From Helicobacter sp. 12S02232-10 (GTDB lineage: Bacteria > Campylobacterota > Campylobacteria > Campylobacterales > Helicobacteraceae), in the NCBI RefSeq assembly GCF_002272895.1, contig NZ_MLAQ01000009.1:1-64000 (forward strand): a stretch of DNA of 64,000 nucleotides, in the 5' to 3' direction. A program made the translations under genes and the position numbers. A model generated the notes under the pieces. The model was not told the origin of the DNA, ran no database searches, and worked only from the letters and a program-made list of their open reading frames with translations. Shown one piece after another: positions 1 through 8,788 of the stretch (its first letter is position 1; each line of letters starts with the position of its first letter).

Positions 1-83
1 TTTGAATTTCTTTTGATTTGTTATAAGTAACGCCCCTAATAAAAAAACAACAATCTTGAAAGGGTTTATGGGGGGGGGGGCAT
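1..83 (-). CDS. 5' end of a phase-variable gene, OFF as read, runs off the left edge
   Basis: On the minus strand a strong ribosome binding site (AAAAGGAG) lies two bases before an ATG at 83-81. The ATG is followed directly by eleven C residues. With 11 C the frame stops at once (M-P-P-P-P-stop). With 9 or 12 C the frame stays open to the window edge and would encode three or four prolines followed by INPFKIVVFLLGALLITNQK, which looks like a membrane segment or signal anchor. With 10 C the frame is also open, but the product looks unlike a protein start. I infer a phase-variable membrane or exported protein currently switched off. Its identity cannot be judged, because only about 25 codons lie in the window. 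Confidence 0.55.
70..80. repeat. G11/C11 homopolymer, slipped-strand phase switch
   Basis: Eleven G on the plus strand (C on the minus strand) sit immediately after a minus-strand ATG that has a good ribosome binding site. Such tracts in Helicobacter and Campylobacter change length during replication and switch genes on and off. The length seen here puts the gene out of frame. Confidence 0.8.
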
Positions 84-171
84 AACTCCTTTTAATTTAT
101 TATTTAAATTCATTTTTTTCCTTTGTATCCTTTTGTAATTTTCTTTAAACTAATTATTTTTTGATTTTATT

Positions 172-2154
172 TCACAGGCTACGAATTTTGGCAATTTCAT
201 CGCGCAATCTTGCGGCTTCTTCAAAATCAAGGCGTTTGGCACTCTCTTGCATTTTTTTATTCAATTCTTTAATGATGTTTTCGCGCTCAGTTTTGGGGAT
301 TTTGCTTTTTTTCAAAGCCTTTTCATAAAGTTTTGCATTCGCACTTGATTCTAAGCGTAATTCTTCTTCGACATTTCTAGCAACAGATCTTGGGATAATG
401 TGATGGGCTTTATTAAACTCTTCTTGTTTGGCACGGCGATAATCAGTGATTTCCATCGCTTTTTTCATACTTTTAGTGATTTTTTTGGCGTATAAAAGTA
501 CTTTGCCGTTGATATTTCTCGCCGCTCTGCCCATCGTCTGTATCAGGCTCGTCTCACTACGCAAAAAACCTTCTTTATCTGCATCCATTATCGCCACTAA
601 AGAAACTTCAGGTAAATCAAGCCCTTCACGCAATAAGTTGATACCAATGAGTATATCAAATTCCCCAAGCCTCAATCCTCTGATGATGTGGTTTCGCTCG
701 ATGGCATCAATCTCGCTATGCATATACTGCACTTTCAAACCCAAATCCGTATAATATTTACAAAGCTCTTCTGCCATTTTTTTGGTCAAAGTCGTGATTA
801 ATACCCGCTCTTTTCTTGCAACCACCTTTTTAATCTCATCATAGAGATTTTGAACTTGCGTATCGCTGTCCCTTACTTCATACATAGGATCAAGAAGACC
901 TGTGGGGCGAATGATTTGCTCAGCGATATTGTTTTTGGAAAGCTTGATTTCAAGCTCTGCAGGCGTAGCAGATACAAAGAGATAATGGGGTGCTTTATGG
1001 ATAAACTCATCAAATTTTAAGGGGCGGTTATCCAAAGCAGAGGGCAAGCGAAAGCCATATTCGACAAGCACGCTTTTTCGGCTCATATCCCCAGCATACA
1101 TTCCGCCAAATTGCGGCAAACTTACGTGGGATTCATCAACAATCACTAAATAAGGTCTTCCTTTTTGAGCAAAATAATCCAACAAACTATAAGGCGTCTC
1201 GCCTGGTGCTTTGCCTGTAAGATGGCGCGCATAGTTTTCAATGCCTTTGCAAATCCCACTAGCCCCAATCATCTCTAAATCAAATTCCGTGCGGCTTTTG
1301 AGTCTGTTTGCTTCAATGATTTTGCCCTCTTTTTGAAAGAAAGCCAAACGCTCGCCCAATTCCTCTTCAATATTTTTAATCGCTAATGCCAAACGCTCTT
1401 GCCCGACGATAAATTGATTTGCAGCATATAAGACATAAGAATCAAGCTTTTTGATTTGGGTACGCTCGATATTATCAAAAACTGCAATCCTCTCAATCTC
1501 ATCTCCAAAAAATTCAATGCGGATAAATTCGACTTCATTATAAGCAGGAAATATATCCACGCTTTCCCCGTGTGCCCTAAAACTTCCCCGATCAAAATAA
1601 TTATCGTTTCTGCTGTAGCCCATATCTACAAGTTTGAGCAAAAATTCCTTATAATTGCGTCTTTGTCCGACCTCAACCTTTTCTATCATCGTAAGATATT
1701 CGTTTGGATTTCCCAAGCCGTAGTTAGCTGAAACACTTGCAACGACTATCACATCATCATAAGCAAGCAAAGAAGTTGTAGCTGAAAGCCTAAGCCTCTC
1801 TAAATCATCATTAATAGCGCTGTCTTTTTCGATAAAAAGATCGCGCCTAGGGATATAAGCTTCAGGCTGATAATAATCAAAATGAGAAATAAAATACTCG
1901 ACGTGATTTTTTGGAAAAAATCCCTTAAATTCGCTATAAAGCTGGGCGCACAGGGTTTTATTATGGCTCATAATCAAAGTGGGCATATTGAGTTTGGCAA
2001 TGATATTTGCCATCGTGTAGGTTTTTCCGCTACCTGTTACCCCAATAAGTGTCTGATAAGCATTGCCTTTTAGAATGCTCTGAGTAATCCTCTCAATCGC
2101 TTCAGGTTGATCTCCTGCGGGCGAATAAGCAGAATTAAGTATAAAATTTGCCAT
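172..2154 (-). CDS. uvrB: UvrABC system protein B
   Basis: DNA-damage-loading helicase of nucleotide excision repair. It receives lesions from UvrA and recruits UvrC. The protein has the family N-terminus ([19 protein letters not shown]), the Walker A stretch GVTGSGKT near residue 40, the beta-hairpin region with the YYQPEAYIP motif, the DESHV helicase box, the TMGRAARN motif VI and a C-terminal UVR domain ([17 protein letters not shown]). The open frame extends 30 codons further upstream, but the ATG at 2154 gives the usual start and a length of 660 residues, normal for the family. It is transcribed divergently from the coiled-coil gene at 2238. uvrA lies far away at 33855, so the two genes are not co-transcribed. 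Confidence 0.97.
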   Translation of the reverse strand: MANFILNSAYSPAGDQPEAIERITQSILKGNAYQTLIGVTGSGKTYTMANIIAKLNMPTLIMSHNKTLCAQLYSEFKGFFPKNHVEYFISHFDYYQPEAYIPRRDLFIEKDSAINDDLERLRLSATTSLLAYDDVIVVASVSANYGLGNPNEYLTMIEKVEVGQRRNYKEFLLKLVDMGYSRNDNYFDRGSFRAHGESVDIFPAYNEVEFIRIEFFGDEIERIAVFDNIERTQIKKLDSYVLYAANQFIVGQERLALAIKNIEEELGERLAFFQKEGKIIEANRLKSRTEFDLEMIGASGICKGIENYARHLTGKAPGETPYSLLDYFAQKGRPYLVIVDESHVSLPQFGGMYAGDMSRKSVLVEYGFRLPSALDNRPLKFDEFIHKAPHYLFVSATPAELEIKLSKNNIAEQIIRPTGLLDPMYEVRDSDTQVQNLYDEIKKVVARKERVLITTLTKKMAEELCKYYTDLGLKVQYMHSEIDAIERNHIIRGLRLGEFDILIGINLLREGLDLPEVSLVAIMDADKEGFLRSETSLIQTMGRAARNINGKVLLYAKKITKSMKKAMEITDYRRAKQEEFNKAHHIIPRSVARNVEEELRLESSANAKLYEKALKKSKIPKTERENIIKELNKKMQESAKRLDFEEAARLRDEIAKIRSL

Positions 2155-2237
2155 CACAATCCCTAAAAACAATAAAATATTTGTTACAATTATACTTAAA
2201 TTCGAATGAATCGCAAAAATTACTTCAAGGAGTAAAA

Positions 2238-2459
2238 ATGGCATTGATTGACAAATTGAGTGAAAAAATCGACCTTTTATTACAAAAAATCAAATCCCAA
2301 GAAAGTGAAAACGAACAATTACGCCTAAAAGTCACCACTTTGATGGCGCAAAGCGAAGAAAAAGACAGGCAAATCTCTTCGCTTTATGAAGAACTTGCCC
2401 TTAAAGAAAAAAGCGTTCAAGAGCTTTATGACAAAATCGCTGAAGTGCTGGAACAATGA
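2238..2459 (+). CDS. small coiled-coil protein, ZapB-like
   Basis: A 73-residue, highly charged protein that is almost entirely a predicted coiled coil ([19 protein letters not shown], then heptads through residue 70). The ATG at 2238 follows an AAGGAG ribosome binding site; the longer open frame upstream is not used. The stop overlaps the start of the next gene by four bases, so the two are translationally coupled. Size and build resemble ZapB-type division coiled coils, and the next protein resembles ZapA. This is inference from architecture and context, not a firm family match. A plain structural coiled-coil protein of unknown role is the alternative. Confidence 0.7.
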   Translation: MALIDKLSEKIDLLLQKIKSQESENEQLRLKVTTLMAQSEEKDRQISSLYEELALKEKSVQELYDKIAEVLEQ

Positions 2460-2680
2460 TTCAAGAATGCATTGAAAACATTGAAATCAAGATTTCAGGC
2501 AGAAAATTTCAAATCAAGCTTGATGGATTTACTCAAGAAGCAAAAGAAGAAATTACACAAACTTTTAATGATAAAAACATCGAACTCACAGAATTGCTCG
2601 AGATGCATTTGAATAAAATCCAAGAATATTCCATTCTCAATCAAAATCTAAAGAGCCTGCTCCAAAAAATCGCTCAATAA
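2456..2680 (+). CDS. small ZapA-like protein
   Basis: A 74-residue protein. The N-terminal stretch IEIKISGRKFQIKLDG resembles the beta hairpin of ZapA, an FtsZ-ring-associated protein (typically V-x-V-x-I-L-G-R-x-Y). It is followed by a mostly helical, probably coiled-coil tail (ELLEMHLNKIQEYSILNQN). It overlaps the preceding coiled-coil gene by four bases and stops directly before the priA start, so the three genes form a tight operon. The ZapA assignment is tentative because the sequence is short and divergent. Confidence 0.6.
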   Translation: MIQECIENIEIKISGRKFQIKLDGFTQEAKEEITQTFNDKNIELTELLEMHLNKIQEYSILNQNLKSLLQKIAQ

Positions 2681-4549
2681 ATGAACTATTATCAAATAGC
2701 CCCCTTAAAAACTAATTCCCCTATCTTAACCTATCAATCCGAAATTACCTTTCAAAAAGGTGATATCACACGCATACGGGTCAAAAACAAAGAAATGCAA
2801 GGCGTCATTTTAAAGACGTGTCAAAAGCCTGAATTTTCCTGCAAAGAGGCGTTTAAAACCTCTTGGTATTTTGGTTCTAATCAAATCATTTTGGCAGATT
2901 TCATCTCGCAATATTATTGCTGTAGTTATGGTCAGGCTTATGGGCTTTTTACTCCATTTGACAAAGAGGGGGATTTTAAAACCTTTCCTTTAGAGTCTTA
3001 TTGTGCTAAAGAGCTAAATTCTAGTCAAAAAAAGGCTCTTGAAATTGCTCAAACTAAAGATTATAGCCTGCTTTTTGGAGACACAGGAAGCGGAAAAACT
3101 GAAGTTTATATCCATCTACTCATTGAAACACTTGCACAAAACAAAAACGCCATTTTTTTGATGCCTGAAATTTCCCTCACTCCTCAAATACAAACACGCC
3201 TTGAAAACGTTTTTGGCAATATCGTGGGAATTTGGCACAGCAAAATTTCAAGCAAGAAAAAAAAAGAAATGCTTGAAAAAATCAAAGAGGGCAGTATAAA
3301 AATCATTGCCGGAGCTAGAAGCGCACTTTTTTTGCCTTTGAAAAACTTAGGTCTTATTGTCGTTGATGAAGAGCACGATGATGCCTATAAATCCCAAACC
3401 AAGCCAAGATATAATGCTAGGGATATCAGTTTATACCTCGCCAACAAGACAAAAACAAAAATCATTTTAGGATCAGCAACTCCAAGCCTCACAACCTACC
3501 ACAATGCAAAAAAAAACGACGCTTTGATACGCCTCAAAGGCAGACATTTTAATTCAAAAAAAGAAGTTTTTTTTGAAAAAATGCCCACGCAAATCACTCC
3601 TTTTATCCTGAAGCATTTAAAAGATATGTTAAGGCAAAAAGAACAGGCAGTCATATTTTTGCCCACTCGGGCAAATTTTAAAACTCTTTTATGTCAAGAA
3701 TGCGGTCAAAGCGTGCAATGCCCTTTTTGTAGTATTGATATGAGCTTACATCTGGATAAAAAGATTCTTTCTTGTCATTATTGCAACTACACTCTACCCA
3801 TTCCATCACAATGCCCCAATTGCAAAAGCCCCAATCTTTCGGCGCAACGACTTGGAACCGCTCAAGTGGCTATAGAACTTAAAGAGCTTTTGCCTGAAGC
3901 CTCTATCGGTATTTTTGACAAAGACCACACAAGCACCCAAAATAAGCTAAAAAAAATACTCAATGACTTCAACCATCAAAAAACCGATATTCTCATCGGA
4001 ACGCAAATGATCAGCAAGGGTCACGACTACCATAACGTCAATTTAGCGATTATTTTAGGGATTGATCATCTTTTAAGAAGTGCTGATTATAGGAGCTATG
4101 AAAAAGCAGTTGCTTTAATGCACCAACTTGCAGGGAGAAGTGGCAGGAAAGAAAATGGCAAAGTGATTGTTCAAAGTCTCAATAGCGATTTTTTACAAAC
4201 CTTTGCAGACAACTATGAAGATTTTTTAGATTTCGAGCTTTCACATAGATCGCATTCTTACCCGCCCTATTCCAAACTTGCCACAATCAATTTTTCAGAT
4301 AAAGACGAAAAAAAAACCTTGCAAAATATGGATTTTATTTTAAAAATTTTGGAAAACAATAAAAACGAAGATATTGTAATTATAGGAGCAGGAAAATGTG
4401 CGATTGAAAAGATTGCTTCAAAATATCGGTATCAGATATTTCTCCGCTCTCTCTCTCATATCGCGATGATGAAAGTTCTACATTCAATCAGTTCTTATTC
4501 TGAAAAGATGGGGTTTGAGATTGATATGGACCCCATCAATATTTTATAG
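2681..4549 (+). CDS. priA: primosomal protein N' (replication restart helicase PriA)
   Basis: A 3'-to-5' helicase that reloads the replisome at stalled forks. Walker A FGDTGSGKT lies near residue 135 and the DEEHD helicase box near residue 230. A zinc-binding region of eight cysteines follows (CQECGQ, CPFC, CHYC, CPNC, roughly residues 345-395). Helicase motifs V and VI follow, with GTQMISKGHD and QLAGRSGR. The 622 residues are typical of the shorter epsilonproteobacterial PriA. The ATG follows the TAA of the ZapA-like gene without spacing. The stop abuts the stop of the convergent cytochrome gene with no intergenic base. Confidence 0.96.
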   Translation: MNYYQIAPLKTNSPILTYQSEITFQKGDITRIRVKNKEMQGVILKTCQKPEFSCKEAFKTSWYFGSNQIILADFISQYYCCSYGQAYGLFTPFDKEGDFKTFPLESYCAKELNSSQKKALEIAQTKDYSLLFGDTGSGKTEVYIHLLIETLAQNKNAIFLMPEISLTPQIQTRLENVFGNIVGIWHSKISSKKKKEMLEKIKEGSIKIIAGARSALFLPLKNLGLIVVDEEHDDAYKSQTKPRYNARDISLYLANKTKTKIILGSATPSLTTYHNAKKNDALIRLKGRHFNSKKEVFFEKMPTQITPFILKHLKDMLRQKEQAVIFLPTRANFKTLLCQECGQSVQCPFCSIDMSLHLDKKILSCHYCNYTLPIPSQCPNCKSPNLSAQRLGTAQVAIELKELLPEASIGIFDKDHTSTQNKLKKILNDFNHQKTDILIGTQMISKGHDYHNVNLAIILGIDHLLRSADYRSYEKAVALMHQLAGRSGRKENGKVIVQSLNSDFLQTFADNYEDFLDFELSHRSHSYPPYSKLATINFSDKDEKKTLQNMDFILKILENNKNEDIVIIGAGKCAIEKIASKYRYQIFLRSLSHIAMMKVLHSISSYSEKMGFEIDMDPINIL

Positions 4550-5539
4550 TTATTTCATCATTTCTTTATATGGACCAAAGAGATGTTGTTTTTGAGGGAA
4601 TTTATCCAAATATGGTCCGGTAACAGCATCTACAGGCTTCACTCTTTTATCAGGGAAGTCTTTTTCTCCACCTTTTTTCACAGGACGTGGCTGGGAATTG
4701 ATATAAGCAGCTACATCATAAGCTTCCTCATCTGTTAAATCAGGATTTCCTTGAGGCATATTGGCTTTAATATAAGCTGCAGCTTTTAACTCGCGATGCA
4801 TTCCCGCACCGGTGTTATAGCTATCTTTACCCCAAAGCGGTGGGAAAATATAATAAGCTCCTTTAGCATCAGTATTTTTCATCCCTTGACCATCAGCTTG
4901 ATGGCAAGCAACACATTTTTCATCATACACAACTTTACCTTTTTTAGGATCTGCGGCACGATCTAATAAAGCCATTTTAACCAAGCCTTGACCTTTCACT
5001 TTTGCCCCGACAGGAATCCCTTGAGAAAGCCACTGCATATAAGTTATCATTGCTTTCATTTCTTGTGAATTCAATGGCAAAGACTTGCCGTTCAAACTTC
5101 TTTGCATACATCCATTAATTCTATCTTCTAAAGTATTGATAGAATCACTTCTGGATCTGTATTGAGGGAATCTTCCCCAAATACCTACAAAAGCAGATTG
5201 AAATGGCTTTGTCCCGCCTGCAGCGTGACAGCTTGAACAAGATAAGTTATTCCCCGCATACCTTTTTTTAGGGTCTTTTGCTTGTGGTCCGATATATTTT
5301 GTGGTTTCATTTAAAATTTTATTCCCTAAAATAACCATTTCAGTATATTTTGACCCTTTTGGCATCTTGCTCTCATCAATATAGCCATCTTCTTGCATTG
5401 CAGCAGGCAACTTCCACTCCTGAACCGGCAAATCAATCCCCGTCGCCTCTTTCTCCTTCTCCAGATTCTTATCAAAGCCAAAACCCAAAACTCCTATTAA
5501 GGGTAAAAGCATCAAAATTTTTAATCTAGGTTGTCTCAT
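4550..5539 (-). CDS. tsdA: diheme c-type cytochrome, thiosulfate dehydrogenase (TsdA)-like
   Basis: An exported or membrane-anchored cytochrome of 329 residues with a hydrophobic N-terminal segment (residues 7-22). It has two heme-binding motifs, CSSCH near residue 101 and CVACH near residue 215. Between them INGCMQRSLNG carries a cysteine near residue 144, in the place where TsdA enzymes have the Cys axial ligand of the active-site heme. TsdA joins two thiosulfate molecules to tetrathionate, or runs in reverse, in the periplasm. The start at 5539 is preferred over an ATG ten codons upstream because AAAGGAG lies just before it. It could instead be another diheme electron carrier; the TsdA call rests on the conserved block around the first heme and the cysteine. 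Confidence 0.75.
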   Translation of the reverse strand: MRQPRLKILMLLPLIGVLGFGFDKNLEKEKEATGIDLPVQEWKLPAAMQEDGYIDESKMPKGSKYTEMVILGNKILNETTKYIGPQAKDPKKRYAGNNLSCSSCHAAGGTKPFQSAFVGIWGRFPQYRSRSDSINTLEDRINGCMQRSLNGKSLPLNSQEMKAMITYMQWLSQGIPVGAKVKGQGLVKMALLDRAADPKKGKVVYDEKCVACHQADGQGMKNTDAKGAYYIFPPLWGKDSYNTGAGMHRELKAAAYIKANMPQGNPDLTDEEAYDVAAYINSQPRPVKKGGEKDFPDKRVKPVDAVTGPYLDKFPQKQHLFGPYKEMMK

Positions 5540-5633
5540 TCTATCTCCTTTAATGTTTAGAATATACAATATTACTATTAAATAATTAAATAAAAATTAA
5601 AAACCTTTATTAAAAATGAATTAATCTTGATAT

Positions 5634-7370
5634 TTATGATTGAAACCCCATATTTCTCTCACTATCAAAATTTCCGCTCTGCTCTCTTTTGATTTCTTCA
5701 ATAAAATCTTCTTTTTGAAATACCGCATTAGCACGCACAGCAACTTTATAAGCGGTATTTTTAATCACTAAAGAAATCTGTCCCCCGCTCAAAGAATATT
5801 CTGCTAATTCCATCGCTAAAGAAGATATTGTATAAGGTTTTTGGTATGCGGCATTTTTAGGAAGATATTTTTTCCATAATGAGATTCTTTGCTCCAAAGA
5901 AGGTCTTTTGAATTCGATTTTATAATTAAATCTTCTTGAAAATGCTGAATCAATCGTTTCTAAAAGATTTGTAGTGGCAATTAAAATACCTTCAAATTTT
6001 TCAATCTGCTCTAAAAAAATATTTTGCATTTGATTGTGCATTTTTTCAACCCCGCTCCCGCTACTCACACGCGTACTGAGAAATTGATCAGCTTCATCTA
6101 GCAACAATATGGGATTATTCTTGAATTTTTGAGCGATTTCTTTATACCCATCAAATATCTTGCGAACATTTTTTTCTGATTCTCCTACATACATTGAGAG
6201 AATTTTAGAACAATCAAAACTAATCACAGGCTTTTTAAGACTTTTAGCAACTCCTAAAGCAGTGAGAGTCTTTCCCGTGCCTGCAGGTCCATAAAAGATA
6301 ATCCGTGCATCAATTCCCTTGCCTTTTTCTTTCACGCCCCATTTTTTCAGGCGCGCAATGACTTTTGTATCCACTTGTTTCAAAAGAGCATCAAGCGTTT
6401 CTTTGGTCTTGGGAAACAAAATCACCTCATCAAGCCCGACTTTAGGCTCAAGGATCTCAAAAATTTCTTGTTCTTTGACTAAAGATTCCAAAGTAATTTT
6501 AGTCCTTTTCTTTTTTCGGTTGGGATGAACAATGATTTGCAAGATATCTTCAGGAATAAAAAATGTTCGGCTGATACCCCCAAAAGGGTTGAGCATTTCA
6601 TCATAATCTACGAGATTTTTTTCAACTAGAGTGCTTTTTTCATCAAGAAGAGAGCGATTTTTAATGCGTTCATATTCATCTTGACTGACTAAATCTATCA
6701 AATTGTTCATATCGCGTAAATTGTCATCACCCCCAGAATATTCTTCTTTAAGCAATGCAAAAAAAATAATCTCTTCTTTGGAATTGAGCGCATTTTCTTT
6801 GATCAAGGTTTGAACCTGAATAGGGGTTTTGGTAATTTCTAATCGAGATAAAATCCTTTCTTCAAGCAATTTCAACCGATACTTTGTTCGAGACAGCGAG
6901 ATAGAGGGGACTTTTTGAAAACCATAGCTAAGTTTTTGAAGCAAATCAATCCTTAAAAACTGATCTTTAAGATATTCCAAATGATCCTCATAAGGAATGA
7001 TTTCAGGGAGTTCAAGATTTAATGAGCCATCTTCTAAAAGTTTTAAAAAACCTGGGCTTAAAGCGATATTTGCATTCAAAAGCTCCAAAATCGCAATTTC
7101 ATTTGTTCTAGTTGCAATAAACCCGCTTTGTACTACCCATCCAAGCTCTAAAAGATTTTTGATTTTTGGAAGATGTTCAAGCATTGCAGCTTCTTTTTTA
7201 TCAAAAACATTTTCAAGCAAACTTAAAACGTTAAATTCATCGCCCCCATTCAGCAAAGCCTTTGCCATATAACGTAAAATCTGCGCCTCAAGGATATCAC
7301 ATTTGAGATAAGGATAAATGGTCGATTTTGTAATATTTTTAGAATGAATAAAATCAATGTAATGTTTCAA
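5634..7370 (-). CDS. AAA-family ATPase with large N-terminal domain
   Basis: A 578-residue protein with a single AAA module in its C-terminal half: Walker A FYGPAGTGKT near residue 360, Walker B ILLLDEADQF near residue 425, a sensor-1 stretch IATTNLLETID and an arginine-finger-like SAFSRRFN. The first 340 residues have no motif I recognise and are rich in helices and leucine. The start is a TTG with AAAGGAAGAG upstream. It overlaps the CDF transporter stop by four bases, so translation is coupled. The fold is that of a CDC48/FtsH-type remodelling ATPase, but no protease or substrate-binding domain is visible and the target is unknown. Confidence 0.85.
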   Translation of the reverse strand: MKHYIDFIHSKNITKSTIYPYLKCDILEAQILRYMAKALLNGGDEFNVLSLLENVFDKKEAAMLEHLPKIKNLLELGWVVQSGFIATRTNEIAILELLNANIALSPGFLKLLEDGSLNLELPEIIPYEDHLEYLKDQFLRIDLLQKLSYGFQKVPSISLSRTKYRLKLLEERILSRLEITKTPIQVQTLIKENALNSKEEIIFFALLKEEYSGGDDNLRDMNNLIDLVSQDEYERIKNRSLLDEKSTLVEKNLVDYDEMLNPFGGISRTFFIPEDILQIIVHPNRKKKRTKITLESLVKEQEIFEILEPKVGLDEVILFPKTKETLDALLKQVDTKVIARLKKWGVKEKGKGIDARIIFYGPAGTGKTLTALGVAKSLKKPVISFDCSKILSMYVGESEKNVRKIFDGYKEIAQKFKNNPILLLDEADQFLSTRVSSGSGVEKMHNQMQNIFLEQIEKFEGILIATTNLLETIDSAFSRRFNYKIEFKRPSLEQRISLWKKYLPKNAAYQKPYTISSLAMELAEYSLSGGQISLVIKNTAYKVAVRANAVFQKEDFIEEIKREQSGNFDSERNMGFQS

Positions 7371-8275
7371 AAACTCTTCCTTTTTATAAAACTGAAATTG
7401 CTGTTTTCAAAATACTCCGCCGGCTCCAAGTGGATAATAATTTCCCATTTTTTACTTGAATCAATCTTTTCAATCCTCCTTTCTATATCGTCAGAAATCC
7501 CGTGCGCAAGCAAAAGTGTAATTTGTTTATCAAATACCGCATAGAATACTACAAATACCCTTTCTCCGACAATGCGAGTTTTTAAATTATAATACCCCAA
7601 AATTGAGCTTGTATCAAGAATGTCTAAAATATGATTTTGGGTTTTTTCATCTAGCGCCCTATCAAGCAACATAAAAACACCCGATTTAATAATCTTAAAA
7701 GCCCCATATGCAATATAAGCTGCAATCAACATCCCAAGAATGGGATCTATGAGATAAAAACCACTCAACTCAATCACCACAAGCGAAACCAAAATTGCGC
7801 CATTGCTGAATAAATCGCTCTTATAATGCAAAGCATCAGCTTGAATCACTTCATTACCACTGATTTTGGCAACTTTGTTTAAAAAAAGTACTAAACAGCC
7901 CACGACGATTATACTCAATACCATCACCCAAATCGCAACCCCAGTATCGTTCAAAGAAATCTCAGAATTCAAACGGCTGACAGATTCATAAAAAATATAG
8001 CCCGCCGATCCCAATATGACCACTCCCTCAATTGTGGTAGCAATATATTGGATCTTCGTAAAGCCGTAATTAAAATTTTTATTAGCTGGTTTCTCTGCTT
8101 CCTTGAGTGCAAAATAATTAAACGCCGACATACATATATCAAGCAACGAATCAATCGCACTTGCCAAAACAACGATCGAACCGCTAGAGACTGCAACTCC
8201 AAACTTCACGATCACCAAAAAAGTTGAAGTGAGCGTAGCAATCATCGTTGCCTTTGAGGGAGTAAAAAACTTCAT
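7367..8275 (-). CDS. cation diffusion facilitator family metal exporter
   Basis: An inner-membrane divalent-metal/proton antiporter of 302 residues with about six transmembrane helices and a C-terminal cytosolic domain. The metal site motifs are visible: DSLLD in helix 2 (near residues 42-46) and HYKSD in helix 5. Both match the Asp-Asp/His-Asp zinc site of FieF/YiiP-type exporters. It starts nine bases after the lipocalin stop with only a weak ribosome binding site, and its stop overlaps the AAA ATPase start. The substrate (Zn, Fe, Mn, Ni or Cd) cannot be read from the sequence. Confidence 0.9.
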   Translation of the reverse strand: MKFFTPSKATMIATLTSTFLVIVKFGVAVSSGSIVVLASAIDSLLDICMSAFNYFALKEAEKPANKNFNYGFTKIQYIATTIEGVVILGSAGYIFYESVSRLNSEISLNDTGVAIWVMVLSIIVVGCLVLFLNKVAKISGNEVIQADALHYKSDLFSNGAILVSLVVIELSGFYLIDPILGMLIAAYIAYGAFKIIKSGVFMLLDRALDEKTQNHILDILDTSSILGYYNLKTRIVGERVFVVFYAVFDKQITLLLAHGISDDIERRIEKIDSSKKWEIIIHLEPAEYFENSNFSFIKRKSF

Positions 8276-8284
8276 TTTGCGTAT

Positions 8285-8788
8285 CTAGATACCTAAAAAA
8301 GACGGCTTAATTTGTTTTAGCATTTCCCAATCATCATAAATAATATCTGTTGTATCATAACCCATTGCTTTGGCTTTTTCTAGCAATTTTTCAATAGCTG
8401 ACCTATCCAAAACTTTTCGGCTTAAAATCCAAAGATATTTTTTGTTCAAAGTACCGATCACAGCTTGGCTATAATCTTTATCAAGATACAATACCTCATA
8501 ATTAGGCTTTCGCATCCAATCGGTAAAAAAACTAAAACTTACACTTAAAGAACGATTATCTGCTCCTACAATTTTTGCTTTTCCATCAGAAACATTAATT
8601 TTTCCTTGCTTTGTCACGCAAGAATTACGCACCTTTATTTTATAAGGCTTTCCGTCCTTGTATTCTATATCATTATAAAGAGCTTTTGAAGCTATGCATT
8701 TATTTTGAAAATAAAATGGTTTTCTAGCCATTTCCAACCACTCTCCGCCATATCTTTCAAGATCGATCATCCCGATTAACTCTAACAT
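8285..8788 (-). CDS. lipocalin-family protein (Blc-like), no signal peptide
   Basis: A 167-residue protein with bacterial lipocalin signatures: [17 protein letters not shown] near the N-terminus (the G-x-W-x-E-x-A-R block) and YLWILSRK near residue 120. Lipocalins bind small hydrophobic ligands, and Blc-type members bind lipids at the envelope. Unlike E. coli Blc there is no lipoprotein signal, so this copy should be cytoplasmic unless exported by another route. The ATG at 8788 lies inside the 3' end of der with AAGGAAGAG before it, giving a seven-base overlap. Confidence 0.85.
   Translation of the reverse strand: MLELIGMIDLERYGGEWLEMARKPFYFQNKCIASKALYNDIEYKDGKPYKIKVRNSCVTKQGKINVSDGKAKIVGADNRSLSVSFSFFTDWMRKPNYEVLYLDKDYSQAVIGTLNKKYLWILSRKVLDRSAIEKLLEKAKAMGYDTTDIIYDDWEMLKQIKPSFLGI

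Noticed and set aside
172-2244. Upstream 30-codon extension of uvrB
   Set aside because: The extension is not conserved in UvrB and crosses the divergent promoter region; ATG 2154 gives the family N-terminus.
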